Shown: in pieces, positions 40,050 through 49,016 of the stretch
Numbering within the stretch: position 1 is the stretch's first letter
How the letters are laid out: each line of letters starts with the position of its first letter
Translations under genes and position numbers: made by a program
Assembly (NCBI RefSeq): GCF_000273375.1
Contig: NZ_CM001557.1
Span: 1,417,970-1,481,969 of the forward strand
Direction of reading: 5' to 3'
DNA from: Bartonella birtlesii IBS 325
Lineage (GTDB): Bacteria > Pseudomonadota > Alphaproteobacteria > Rhizobiales > Rhizobiaceae
Length of the DNA: 64,000 nucleotides
The notes under the pieces: model-generated
The model's database searches: none
What the model was told of the DNA's origin: nothing
Seen by the model: the letters and a program-made list of their open reading frames with translations, nothing else

Positions 40050-40145
40050 AAATACTGCCCTCCTCTAGAGCGACTATAACCTATAATTGATTCGCTAAGT
40101 TCCTAAATGGGCAACTTTCCCGCGAACCCGCAGTCCCATTATAGC
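40050..40145 (-). promoter_or_regulatory. ROSE-like RNA thermometer in the hsp20 5' leader
   Basis: In the mRNA sense the leader ends GTCGCTCTAGAGGAGGGC and then the ATG. The TCGCT (plus-strand 40069-40073) faces the Shine-Dalgarno AGGAGGG (40058-40064) across a CTAG loop: this is the U-Y-G-C-U/AGGA pairing with a bulged G that defines ROSE elements of rhizobial small heat-shock genes. Upstream, AATGGG (40135-40140 in mRNA sense) and CCCATT (40106-40111) form an outer stem around a G/C-rich hairpin. By analogy translation would be blocked at low temperature and freed on warming. Folding was done by eye only. Confidence 0.6.
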
Positions 40146-40329
40146 AACTGCACATTATTCATCTGGTAATTATTCTATATTATTTCAACTCTTTTGTGTT
40201 TAAATTCATAAAAATATATGAAAAGCAATATAACTGTTTCTTAATTCTTCTTCACCATTACATAGATCTCAGTTCTCCCGTTATCTCATTTTGCACTAAG
40301 TTGCAAAAATACACTGCAAAGGATACCAA

Positions 40330-41247
40330 TTGGAAACCCCTCTTTATCCCACAGATAGGAATTTCACTCCTCACAATATCCGCAATAGCTATCTTACAAC
40401 AGCTATGGATCGAGAAATTCGTTTTGCGATAGCATGTCCTGAAATAAAAAAATTGAAGGGAACAGTTGTTATTCTCGAAAGCTATGAAAATATTTTAGAA
40501 GAATATTTTTTATCAATGAATAAATTATCTAAACGCGGTTTTCATACCGCAATATTTGATTGGTTCGGTCGAGAAAAATTATCCTTCAATAGAAAAAAAC
40601 AGCTCCGACACCATCATTTTAATATTAATAATGACATTAATGACTTAAATGAATTTCTTAAAAAGATAGTGTTTTCTGATTGTCCACCACCTTACTATAT
40701 ATTAGCCTATGGAATGGGTGGATTGATAGCACTGAGTGGATTGGATCTCCTTAACCATCGGTTTAACAAAATGCTTTGCGTTTCTCCTCTTTTTGCTCCT
40801 TTGGGCAACAAAACAAATGGTTTTCAACATAAATTAACACAGCTTCTTTCTGATATAGGCCTTGGTTTCTTACCTGTTAAAGATGGGACAAAGCTTAAAA
40901 AAATAAAACAAAAAAATATGCAATCAGAGCACTCTGATAAAGCACCATTTTCCTCTATCAAGCCTCCAACATCCCAATGGATGGCATCGGTACTTAATGC
41001 AATCGCTTCCGTGAAACAACGTATCCTTCATGGACATTTAAAAATTCCGACATTATGTATCCTTGCCAATCAAAACAATATCGTAAACAATATTGAAGTA
41101 CGACAATTATGCCAACATACAAACCTCTTGGACAGCCTCACCATTACAGGTGCTGAACTTGATACAATCATGCATGAAGAGAATTACAGAAAACAATTTT
41201 GGGCTGCATTTGATGCATTTATTTCTATCGATATATCTATAAGCTAA
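40330..41247 (+). CDS. Alpha/beta hydrolase (lysophospholipase-like), catalytic residues altered
   Basis: A 305-residue protein of the lysophospholipase L2-like hydrolase family; the C-terminal K-Q-F-W-A-A-F-D-A-F segment is typical of the rhizobial members. The start is a TTG at 40330. The nucleophile elbow, normally H-S-M-G-G, reads A-Y-G-M-G-G, so the serine nucleophile is Gly128. The usual His before the last helix (G-A-x-H-E-I-L-M-E pattern) is Leu277 here, although a His282 stands five residues later. The fold seems intact (no frameshift), so this may be a pseudoenzyme or an early pseudogene. Single gene. Confidence 0.75.
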   Translation: METPLYPTDRNFTPHNIRNSYLTTAMDREIRFAIACPEIKKLKGTVVILESYENILEEYFLSMNKLSKRGFHTAIFDWFGREKLSFNRKKQLRHHHFNINNDINDLNEFLKKIVFSDCPPPYYILAYGMGGLIALSGLDLLNHRFNKMLCVSPLFAPLGNKTNGFQHKLTQLLSDIGLGFLPVKDGTKLKKIKQKNMQSEHSDKAPFSSIKPPTSQWMASVLNAIASVKQRILHGHLKIPTLCILANQNNIVNNIEVRQLCQHTNLLDSLTITGAELDTIMHEENYRKQFWAAFDAFISIDISIS

Positions 41248-41923
41248 TGTTTTTTAATAAGCTCGTAATTCACTCCCGTAGCGTGAAATGGGGTTATTTT
41301 CAAAGTAAAAATATAAAATTTCACAAAAGTTTTAGCTTCGTTTATATAGTTAACAACTTAAAATAAATCTCATAATAGAATTTGGTAAATAGCTGAAAAT
41401 GATCAATGCAATATGACATAAATCTCTCGGGAAGATACAATTATAATAATCTATTTTTTAAAAAGAAAGGTGACCATAAATAAACGCATTCTGATTGCAG
41501 ATACAGGTACCTATGAAGCCAGGTGGAAAACAAATATGTACTAAAACTCCACTTTATCGTATAATTTATCAAAATCAAAAGCAACAGCACACTTCTCTGA
41601 TTTCCTAACTATAAAGACAGTTTATAAAACGGATACGTACATAAATTTTTTAATGGAAGTTGAATAAAAATAAAAAAGCAAAAAGAAGAAAAATTTACGA
41701 TTGATCACGTTTGAAGTATCTAAATACCGTTTCTTTTATGTCAATACATTTCGAATTTAACCAACTCACAACCAATATGCTGTATTCTTGACAAGAATAT
41801 AAGAATTAACCATTTTGTCATTCATTTCAATTATGAGTATTTTATCATCTTTTGTATAAAAACTCTATATTGTATAGCTGATATGGCAAAAACTATGAAG
41901 AATGGAGCCATTGGAACATAATC
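41248..41923 (+). other. 0.68 kb spacer with a 24-codon frame
   Basis: Mostly AT-rich without genes. At 41470-41544 a GTG behind AAGAAAGG starts a 24-codon frame with protein-like composition (KRILIADTGTYEARW) that stops at TAA. It could be a short remnant of a decayed gene upstream of cpdR; no family was recognised. The right end holds the cpdR leader. Confidence 0.35.
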
Positions 41924-42286
41924 ATGAAACGAATCCTGCTCGCAGAAGATGATAACGATATGCGTCGCTTTCTAGTAAAAGCCTTAGAACGTGCAGGCTA
42001 CGAAGTTGCTGACTTTGATAATGGTGCTAGCGCATATGAACGTTTACAAGAAGAACCATTTTCTCTTCTCCTTACTGATATTGTAATGCCAGAAATGGAT
42101 GGAATTGAGCTAGCACGACGTGCTACTGAAATTGATCCTGATTTACGCGTAATGTTTATTACAGGGTTTGCAGCAGTTGCACTTAATTCAAATAGCAATG
42201 CCCCTCCTGATGCAAAAGTACTTTCTAAACCTTTTCATTTGCGTGAACTTGTAAATGAGGTTGAAAAAATACTTATAGCTGCTTAA
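41924..42286 (+). CDS. cpdR: Single-domain response regulator CpdR
   Basis: A 120-residue receiver with acidic pocket D9/D10, phospho-acceptor Asp52 (LLLTDIVMPEMDG), Thr at about 85 (FITGF) and Lys at about 106 (LSKPF). The sequence, including MKRILLAEDDNDMRRFLVKAL, is that of CpdR, which in its unphosphorylated form brings ClpXP to the pole and promotes CtrA and other substrate proteolysis. It is phosphorylated by CckA-ChpT in the same pathway as DivK; cckA lies 7 kb downstream. Confidence 0.92.
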   Translation: MKRILLAEDDNDMRRFLVKALERAGYEVADFDNGASAYERLQEEPFSLLLTDIVMPEMDGIELARRATEIDPDLRVMFITGFAAVALNSNSNAPPDAKVLSKPFHLRELVNEVEKILIAA

Positions 42287-42380
42287 AGAATATCTTGAAT
42301 CATTCGCGTCTGATTGAAGAGAAAACTAAATTAGGCATTGACGTTTGTTATTCTATGTGGTGTATGCAACACTAATAAAT

Positions 42381-42455
<75 letters not shown>

Positions 42456-43714
42456 TATAGCTTTGTATTACCATTAAGTTATTGATACTTCATATGTTTT
42501 TTACAGTGAGGGATGCGTAAATAAAAGTTGGGGAATAGGACTTTCCAACACATCTCTATTCAAATGCATAGTATTAGCAAATTACTTCTTACCATTCTTT
42601 GAGTGCTGCCCAATTCTTTTGAGAAAATCATTCTAAAATCTTATAAACGCACTAACAGTTTCATATATGTAATGGATTAAAAATTTCTAGTTCCCAAACT
42701 TTACAAAAGGAAGCTTCTTTATTTTTTAAAATATTGTTTTTCCTAATCAAACTATTAGTTAATAGCTGCCTTTAAAGAAAGATATCATTTTTATAGAAAG
42801 AGCTATCACCAATCGGTATTTGTGTCTACACCGCTGAATGAATAATAGCAAAACTATTAAGCATCACCATCCTCACGTTTATAAAACAGCCAAACCGATA
42901 CCATCAAACTATTACAAATCCTCCAATGACATCCTTGGTACCTCAGCCAATTTATTAGAGGCATTTTAATTTTTTCTTACACAATTCTTATCCAAACTTT
43001 AATCCAGCTCTTTAACACGCAAGCGAATCAATTTGGTAAGAATCTGATAACAACAATAAAAACTCTAAAGTAAAAGAGACTATCTTCTTTAATTCAGATT
43101 GTAATATCCCTCAAAAAAATGAAAATATTTTTGACGTTTAGCTGTTTCAAGAGAGGATATCATAATATTGTATTTTCTTTTTATCCCTGCTTGGTAATAT
43201 ATTTTCTAACCACAAAAAAAGCTTTTTAATTAGGCAGATAAAAATACTCTCTTTTAAATAAAATTTTTAAATTTTAATATAAACCTACTCAAATTTTTTA
43301 ACATGAAAGACTTCATAGTATAACTAAAAAAGAAATCGACAAATACGATTATCTCTTATCGCTTGAAACCTATAACAAAACACTTAAGATTATTATCCTT
43401 CTCTGTGTAAGGCTTGTATTAGAGTGATATGGATAAAAGATATCACTGGTAATATCCTCATTGAAAAATAGAGACTCTTCGCCCTGGTAAAAAAGTAAAA
43501 AAACTAACTAAAGAAAGCTTGAGCAACCCACTTTGAAAAACTTGCAATGCAACGAATATTAAAATCAGCATTGAACAAAAAGCTTACAGCAACATGTACT
43601 GTTATGCAGTATACGTTAAATTTAAAACGCCATTAGCCGCTCAGAAAACAACATAACACCCTTCCCAACAAAAATTCCCGAACTTTTATATAACACATTG
43701 ATTCTACTAAAATA
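42456..43714. other. 1.26 kb gene-free spacer between two tRNA genes
   Basis: No credible coding frame was found on either strand; stops are frequent in all frames. It lies between tRNA-Val and tRNA-Arg, a usual place for integration of mobile DNA, but no integrase remnant or direct repeat of a tRNA 3' end was noticed. Confidence 0.45.
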
Positions 43715-43791
<77 letters not shown>

Positions 43792-43829
43792 AACTGATCA
43801 TTTTCTCAATCAAAAAAAGCATCTTTAAC

Positions 43830-44135
43830 TCAATGCGTCCAAGGTTGTTGCCTATCACTGTGAAAATTATCAGAATAAGAAACAGCACGCCGAATCGCTT
43901 TATGTGTTTTCTCTACACGATAAGGGATAGCATTCTTACATGCAAAAGCAATTGCTTCTTCCTTACTATTAAAATGGATTTTTATCTGACTACTCATATC
44001 AGAAGTGGCAGTATACCCCATAAGAGGCTCGAGCATCTTTGCTTGTAACGGCTCATATTGCAAAATCCAAATTCCCGTATTCCTTCTACCTGACTGCATA
44101 GCCGTCTTCGCAGGACTATAAATACGTGCGATCAT
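43830..44135 (-). CDS. ETC complex I subunit family protein (NDUFS4-like)
   Basis: A 101-residue protein starting MIARIYSPAKTAMQSGRRNTGIW, the typical beginning of alphaproteobacterial homologues of the mitochondrial 18-kDa complex I subunit (NDUFS4/AQDQ). It is an accessory subunit of the NADH:ubiquinone oxidoreductase at the inner face of the cytoplasmic membrane. The domain fills nearly the whole protein, with W-x-L-x-Y near 23-27 and F-x-x-K-E-E-A-I-A-F-A near 55-65. As in relatives, it lies beside a tRNA gene and apart from the nuo operon. Confidence 0.9.
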   Translation of the reverse strand: MIARIYSPAKTAMQSGRRNTGIWILQYEPLQAKMLEPLMGYTATSDMSSQIKIHFNSKEEAIAFACKNAIPYRVEKTHKAIRRAVSYSDNFHSDRQQPWTH

Positions 44136-44225
44136 GGTAACTTTCCTTTAGAATACACAACCATCAAATGATAATTTCTTACCACAGGCACGTGATTGTA
44201 CCATTCCTTCACATAAAATCAAACG

Positions 44226-44302
44226 TGGTCGGAGCGATAGGATTCGAACCTACGACCCCCTGATCCCAAATCAGGTGCGCTACCAAGCTGCGCTACGCTC
44301 CG
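44226..44302 (-). tRNA. tRNA-Pro(TGG)
   Basis: A 77-base cloverleaf on the minus strand. Acceptor CGGAGCG pairs with CGCTCCG, then A-CCA (encoded). Anticodon stem CCTGA/TCAGG with loop TTTGGGA gives anticodon TGG. The T arm is GGTTCGAATCC. Confidence 0.95.
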
Positions 44303-44567
44303 CCATTTACATTTATTTGATGCATATTCCCTAAAATTTTCATAACAGAAGTGCAAGAGGGAAACACGCTTTTTTTTAATTTTGTTATATTTCTTTACAA
44401 GAAAAATTTTTCAATTTTTTTTCTAAATAATACATGCTCAAATAAGATATTTAAGAGCTTTTTATAGAAGCGCTACAATTCATATACCTCTTAAAAAAAC
44501 TCCAAAACTATAGAACGATAGCATCTAAGCTTTATTCATGCAGAATCCAAAACGAATCATGAGGAAA
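44303..44567. other. Spacer (0.27 kb) before a signal-peptide-only frame
   Basis: AT-rich and without genes. Its end supplies the GAGGAA ribosome-binding site (44561-44566) of the short frame at 44568. Confidence 0.4.
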
Positions 44568-44648
44568 ATGATGCAGCTTTTTCGATCGCTTTATCTAATG
44601 GTTTTTATTTTACCAATTCTATGCTCTACTAACAATGCCAACGCGTAA
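44568..44648 (+). pseudogene. Frame coding only a signal peptide (26 codons)
   Basis: The ATG at 44568 (or 44559, in frame) follows GAGGAA and encodes a perfect Sec signal peptide: basic n-region (Q-L-F-R-S), hydrophobic core Y-L-M-V-F-I-L-P-I-L, and c-region ending A-N-A, then TAA. So translation would stop at the signal-peptidase site. The following bases to about 44767 have no long frame. Most simply it is the 5' remnant of a secreted-protein gene whose body was deleted; a tiny functional peptide is a less likely alternative. Confidence 0.5.
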
Positions 44649-44767
44649 ACTAGACATAGAAAAACAAAAAAATTTAAATATAATGGCATTTTACTGCACA
44701 TACCAAAACGAAAATAGAACAAAAGCACTTCATATGAAATAAAATGCAATTTACTAAAAAGCAGTGC

Positions 44768-45457
44768 TTACTGAACTTTCATATTAAGTACTTCACTAAT
44801 AACAGCGCGCGTTATTTTACTCTTTCTCTGTAATGCCAAGCGATCAACAGAATCAATAATACGCCCCAAAGAAAATAGTGAACGCTCACAACGACTTACA
44901 AGATAATAAATAGCATCAGGATGAACAATAATTTGCTTATCAGAAAAAAGTTTGAAAGCAACAGCTCTTAACAACGCATCATCAGGCTGATTAATTTCAA
45001 CCAACATAACTGAATTAAGACGACTTTTTAAATCATTTAACTTTAAATTCCACGTTGATGGAACTGTACGAGCAGTGATCAACAAAGTAGCTTTGCCTTT
45101 ATCAAGATTTGCTTGCTTAACGCTATTGATCAAGTGAAACAATCCCGTCTCACTAATTTCACCCACATCAATATCTTCAATTAAAAATGATCGCCCTAGA
45201 GAAGCCATAGCAACTGCTTGATCAATTTCATTGCAATGAAGACTTAAAGCATTGGCTTTTTGTGCCCATACCCTAGAAAAGTGTGTTTTTCCAGATCCTT
45301 CTTTTCCAACCAAAACGGCTATAGGTAAGCTCCAATTTGGCCAATAATCAACAAGCTGAAAAGCCATACGATTGCTTTCCGTTATCACTAAATCATCAAA
45401 TTTGAAAACTGGATTATAAGAAAAATTTAAAGGTAATTGCGTTTCACGCCCATTCAT
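44768..45457 (-). CDS. hdaA: DnaA-like regulatory protein HdaA
   Basis: A 229-residue AAA+ protein similar to DnaA domain III. It starts Q-L-P-L-N-F (a clamp-binding-type motif near residue 7), then has Walker A GKEGSGKTH (about 51-59), a Walker B-like I-E-D-I-D near 92-96 and a sensor/arginine region (ARTVPSTW). It lacks the DNA-binding domain IV of DnaA. Such proteins bind the beta clamp and stimulate ATP hydrolysis by DnaA to prevent re-initiation. Its ATG overlaps the stop of the perM gene (ATGA, 45454-45457), so both are co-translated, as in other Rhizobiales. Confidence 0.9.
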   Translation of the reverse strand: MNGRETQLPLNFSYNPVFKFDDLVITESNRMAFQLVDYWPNWSLPIAVLVGKEGSGKTHFSRVWAQKANALSLHCNEIDQAVAMASLGRSFLIEDIDVGEISETGLFHLINSVKQANLDKGKATLLITARTVPSTWNLKLNDLKSRLNSVMLVEINQPDDALLRAVAFKLFSDKQIIVHPDAIYYLVSRCERSLFSLGRIIDSVDRLALQRKSKITRAVISEVLNMKVQ

Positions 45458-46665
45458 TCTAGTGACTCCGAATTTTCACTGTGCGAATACATCTGAGAAT
45501 TAAGATAAGTATGGAGAGCAAAACGAACCAAAACAGCAACAGCGGCTGCGGCAGGAACAGCAACAAGCATCCCGGTGAAACCAAAAAGTGAAGAAAAAGC
45601 AAAAAGTGCAAACATCAACCATACTGGATGTAATCCTACTGATGAGCCTACAAGTTTTGGTTGAAGAATGTAGCCTTCAATAAATTGACCAACTAAAAAG
45701 AGTATCATCACAACGATAATCCACCCCCAATTATCCGGATAAAACTGAACCCATGCAACACCAACAGAGAGTACAAAACCACTCATTGTACCAATATAAG
45801 GAATAAAGCTGATAAGGCCAATAAACATACCAATCAAAAGACCAAAATTGAGACCTGTGATAGTAAGACCAATAGCATAATAGCCTCCCAATATAAGACA
45901 AACTGTACCTTGTCCACGCACAAAGCCAGCGATAGCTCTATCCATTTCATGAAAAATACTGCGCACAGTTTCAAGATGATCTCGTGGTATCAGCGAATCA
46001 ATTGCTGCAACCATACGGGGCCAATCTAATAACATATAAAACGTCACTACAGGTGCCACCACAAACAAACTGACAAGATTAACGATAGATTTTCCTGACT
46101 TTAAAAGTGAATTTAAAAGAGACGTAATAAAGTCAGAACTTTTTCCTAAAAGCCCTTTAATATTACTCTGTAATTCATTTGGATCACTCCCAAAATAGCG
46201 GCGAACCCAATCAAAATCATGTTCAACGAAAAAAGTTTGAATACGATTAATATAAACAGGCAAACCATTACTCATAAATTGCTGTATTTGCCAACTAATG
46301 ATAGGGATTAAAATAATTAAAGCAGCAACAAAAACAATAATAATAAATAAGGTAATGAGGATAGTACCAAAAACACGACGAATACCAAATTTTTCAAGCA
46401 ATTGAACAATAGGATTAAGGAAATAAGCCAACACAATTCCTGCTACAAAAGGAAGCAAAATAGATCCAAAAACAAACATAAAAAGAATGAAAAAAACTAA
46501 TGTACCAAGCCAGAAAAAAATTTGTTTTTTCATATTATTTGGTAACGATACTTGAGTATAAGCTGGTACATAAGCCTTATAATGATCACGAGATCCATTT
46601 TCACGTACTCCTTTTTTCATAGGCTGCCGAGAAGACTGCCCGTGATTATCTGGTATCTTACTCAT
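45454..46665 (-). CDS. AI-2E/PerM family transporter
   Basis: An inner-membrane protein of the AI-2E (PerM/TqsA) family. Start ATG 46665 (MSKIPDNHG) is chosen because AGGA precedes it; the frame is open to 46722. The cytoplasmic N-terminus (1-45) is hydrophilic. About seven or eight transmembrane segments follow, with the typical pairs near 50-95, 130-150, 205-230 and 265-380 (F-I-P-Y-I-G-T near the C-terminal half, Q-P-K-L-V-G-x-S-V-G-L-H-P-V after it). The transported substrate cannot be read from sequence. It shares an operon with hdaA and is divergent from purM. Confidence 0.88.
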   Translation of the reverse strand: MSKIPDNHGQSSRQPMKKGVRENGSRDHYKAYVPAYTQVSLPNNMKKQIFFWLGTLVFFILFMFVFGSILLPFVAGIVLAYFLNPIVQLLEKFGIRRVFGTILITLFIIIVFVAALIILIPIISWQIQQFMSNGLPVYINRIQTFFVEHDFDWVRRYFGSDPNELQSNIKGLLGKSSDFITSLLNSLLKSGKSIVNLVSLFVVAPVVTFYMLLDWPRMVAAIDSLIPRDHLETVRSIFHEMDRAIAGFVRGQGTVCLILGGYYAIGLTITGLNFGLLIGMFIGLISFIPYIGTMSGFVLSVGVAWVQFYPDNWGWIIVVMILFLVGQFIEGYILQPKLVGSSVGLHPVWLMFALFAFSSLFGFTGMLVAVPAAAAVAVLVRFALHTYLNSQMYSHSENSESLE

Positions 46666-46832
46666 AAAATATCCTAAAAAACTCTTCACAAAGATTATAA
46701 ACTTCTTCAATATGAGACACAAGCAGAGTTGCTTATTTTCTTAAAATAGTAAATATCAATATCTCTTGCAGAGATAACTCTACCATGGCATGGCATAACA
46801 TCAAAACCTGATTTTCCATAAGGAAGACTCCA

Positions 46833-47918
46833 ATGAGCAATCAAAATTTTATAAACAATAATTCCAAATGTGGTCTTACCTACACACAAGCCGGTGTTAA
46901 TATCGATGCGGGTAATGCCATGGTAGAAAAAATTAAACCCTTTATACGCACAACAAAACGAGCAGGAGCAGATGGAGAAATTGGCGGGTTTGGTGGACTT
47001 TTTGATTTAAAAGCAGCTGGCTTTACAGATCCTATCCTGGTCGCAGCCAATGATGGTGTGGGAACAAAATTGAAAATTGCTATTGAAGTTGGTATCCATA
47101 ACACCGTAGGTATTGATCTTGTTGCCATGTGTGTTAACGATTTACTCGTACAAGGTGCTGAACCTCTCTTTTTTCTTGATTATTTTGCAACGGGTAAACT
47201 TGATCCTGAACAGGGTGCTACAATTATTTCTGGAATTGCAGAAGGGTGTAAACAAGCAGGCGCTGCTCTTATTGGGGGAGAGACAGCAGAAATGCCAGGT
47301 ATGTATGCACAGGGAGATTACGATTTAGCGGGCTTTTCTGTAGGAGCATGCGAACGCAATGCATTACTTCCTGCAAAAGATCTTACAGAAGGCGACATAA
47401 TTTTAGGTCTTAGCGCATCTGGAGTTCACTCCAATGGCTTTTCTCTTGTAAGACGAATTATACAGCAGAATCATCTAAAGTGGGAAGATCCTGCCCCTTT
47501 TAATCCTCAAATAAGCCTCGGTGCAGCATTTCTCACACCAACACGTATTTACGCAAAATTACTCCTTCCCATTATACGACATTATAAAGGAATCAAAGCT
47601 CTTGCCCATATTACAGGCGGAGGCTTTTCTGAAAACATTCCACGGATACTTCCACCTTCTCTCTGCGCTGAAATTAATCTTTCTGCCATTCATGTTCCAT
47701 CCATCTTTTCATGGATTAGTAAACAAGGTAGAATAGAAGAAATAGAAATGCTACGAACATTTAATTGTGGCATTGGCATGATTGTTATCGTAGCACAACA
47801 CACAGTTGAAAAAATTACGCAAGCACTCAAAATGCAAGGAGAAAGCGTTACTTCTCTTGGCGTTTTAACAAAACGCCAAAGCAAAGAAATACTCTATAAA
47901 GGTGCACTTCATTTATGA
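46833..47918 (+). CDS. purM: Phosphoribosylformylglycinamidine cyclo-ligase (AIR synthetase)
   Basis: A 361-residue PurM that closes the imidazole ring of AIR in purine synthesis. It opens with [13 protein letters not shown] (about 15-27), followed by D-G-V-G-T-K (about 75-80), [11 protein letters not shown] (about 93-103) and [11 protein letters not shown] (about 149-159), all characteristic. It overlaps purN by 4 bases (ATGA), and the two form an operon. Divergent from perM-hdaA. Confidence 0.97.
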   Translation: MSNQNFINNNSKCGLTYTQAGVNIDAGNAMVEKIKPFIRTTKRAGADGEIGGFGGLFDLKAAGFTDPILVAANDGVGTKLKIAIEVGIHNTVGIDLVAMCVNDLLVQGAEPLFFLDYFATGKLDPEQGATIISGIAEGCKQAGAALIGGETAEMPGMYAQGDYDLAGFSVGACERNALLPAKDLTEGDIILGLSASGVHSNGFSLVRRIIQQNHLKWEDPAPFNPQISLGAAFLTPTRIYAKLLLPIIRHYKGIKALAHITGGGFSENIPRILPPSLCAEINLSAIHVPSIFSWISKQGRIEEIEMLRTFNCGIGMIVIVAQHTVEKITQALKMQGESVTSLGVLTKRQSKEILYKGALHL

Positions 47919-48526
47919 AAAAACAAATTGTTGTTTTTATCTCTGGCAATGGATCCAATATGACTGCCCTTGCCAAAGCCAGCAAACAAAAGGAATACCC
48001 TGCTGAAATCGCTGCAGTTATTTGTGATAATCCTTATGCCGCCGGGATCGAAAAGGCTTATCACAATAATTTGCCTGTTCATGTTGTTAATCACAAAAAT
48101 TATCCAACAAAACAAATGCATGAAGAGGCGATCTTTACAATTTTAGCTCAATATCAACCAGATTTTCTCTGCTTCGCAGGCTATATGCGCCTCATTTCAC
48201 CGCATTTCGTAAAACTTTATGAAGGACGAATTTTAAATATTCACCCCTCTCTTTTACCTTCATTTAAAGGTTTAAATACACATGAAAGAGTTTTACAAGC
48301 AGGTGTTAAAATCACTGGTTGCACTGTTCATCTTGTTACAGAAGACATGGACGCAGGAAAAATTCTTGCTCAAGCAGCCGTTCCAGTCTGTTTCAATGAT
48401 ACCGCTGATGATTTAGCACAGAGAGTTCTGAAAGCAGAGCATAAACTTTATCCACAGGCCTTAAAAACCTTCATCGAAGGAAACAATAAAAATATAGATA
48501 GACAACAACAACTTTTATCCTTTTGA
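47915..48526 (+). CDS. purN: Phosphoribosylglycinamide formyltransferase
   Basis: A 203-residue PurN that formylates GAR with 10-formyl-THF. The phosphate-binding start ISGNGSNM (about 9-16), the catalytic residues around AGYMRLIS (about 88-95), [12 protein letters not shown] (about 107-118; Asn and His catalytic) and the Asp of VTEDMDAG (about 143-150) are all present. Translation is coupled to purM by a 4-base overlap. Confidence 0.96.
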   Translation: MKKQIVVFISGNGSNMTALAKASKQKEYPAEIAAVICDNPYAAGIEKAYHNNLPVHVVNHKNYPTKQMHEEAIFTILAQYQPDFLCFAGYMRLISPHFVKLYEGRILNIHPSLLPSFKGLNTHERVLQAGVKITGCTVHLVTEDMDAGKILAQAAVPVCFNDTADDLAQRVLKAEHKLYPQALKTFIEGNNKNIDRQQQLLSF

Positions 48527-49016
48527 GTATGTCATTGAGTATTTTCCAATATGCTCTTAAAATTTTCCTTTAATTCCACTACTTTAAACTCTACAAAATT
48601 TTAATACACTAAAGCTCATATATCTTTACGGATGATTTTATATCAAAAATGGATATTTTTTAAATGCTAACAATAAACTTCCGAATAAATATTATTTGTT
48701 TACTGCTCTCATTTTATGCATTCCTATATTTATTTTTTAAAAATATTCTAAATTCTTATCTACAAAATCTTAAAATATTGATCTTTCTTCATTCTCAAAA
48801 ATGCCGCTTCTCAGTAGCACTGATCTTTAAAGAGTTCTGCTTCTTTTGGTGCATTCCACTTAGCATATATCCCCTTTCATAAGCTCTACAAAAAAGCTTA
48901 CTGTAAATCTTTATCTCTATAGCGTCCCCAATACCTCATCTATAACTTTTATATGCCTTATCTTCCTAAACAGCAGTAATTTACAGCATAATAAAACAAT
49001 TTTTTATTGTATAATT
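48527..49016. other. 0.49 kb spacer after purN and cckA (convergent)
   Basis: No credible gene. A 72-codon frame at 48664-48882 has a composition that follows from the AT bias (Phe, Leu, Ile, Asn, Lys) and no ribosome-binding site. No clear terminator hairpin with a T run was found for either purN or cckA. Confidence 0.45.

Noticed and set aside
42456..43714. Integration site between tRNA-Val and tRNA-Arg
   Set aside because: No integrase remnant and no repeat of a tRNA 3' end was seen.
48664..48882. 72-codon frame after purN
   Set aside because: Composition follows the AT bias, there is no ribosome-binding site and no recognisable domain.
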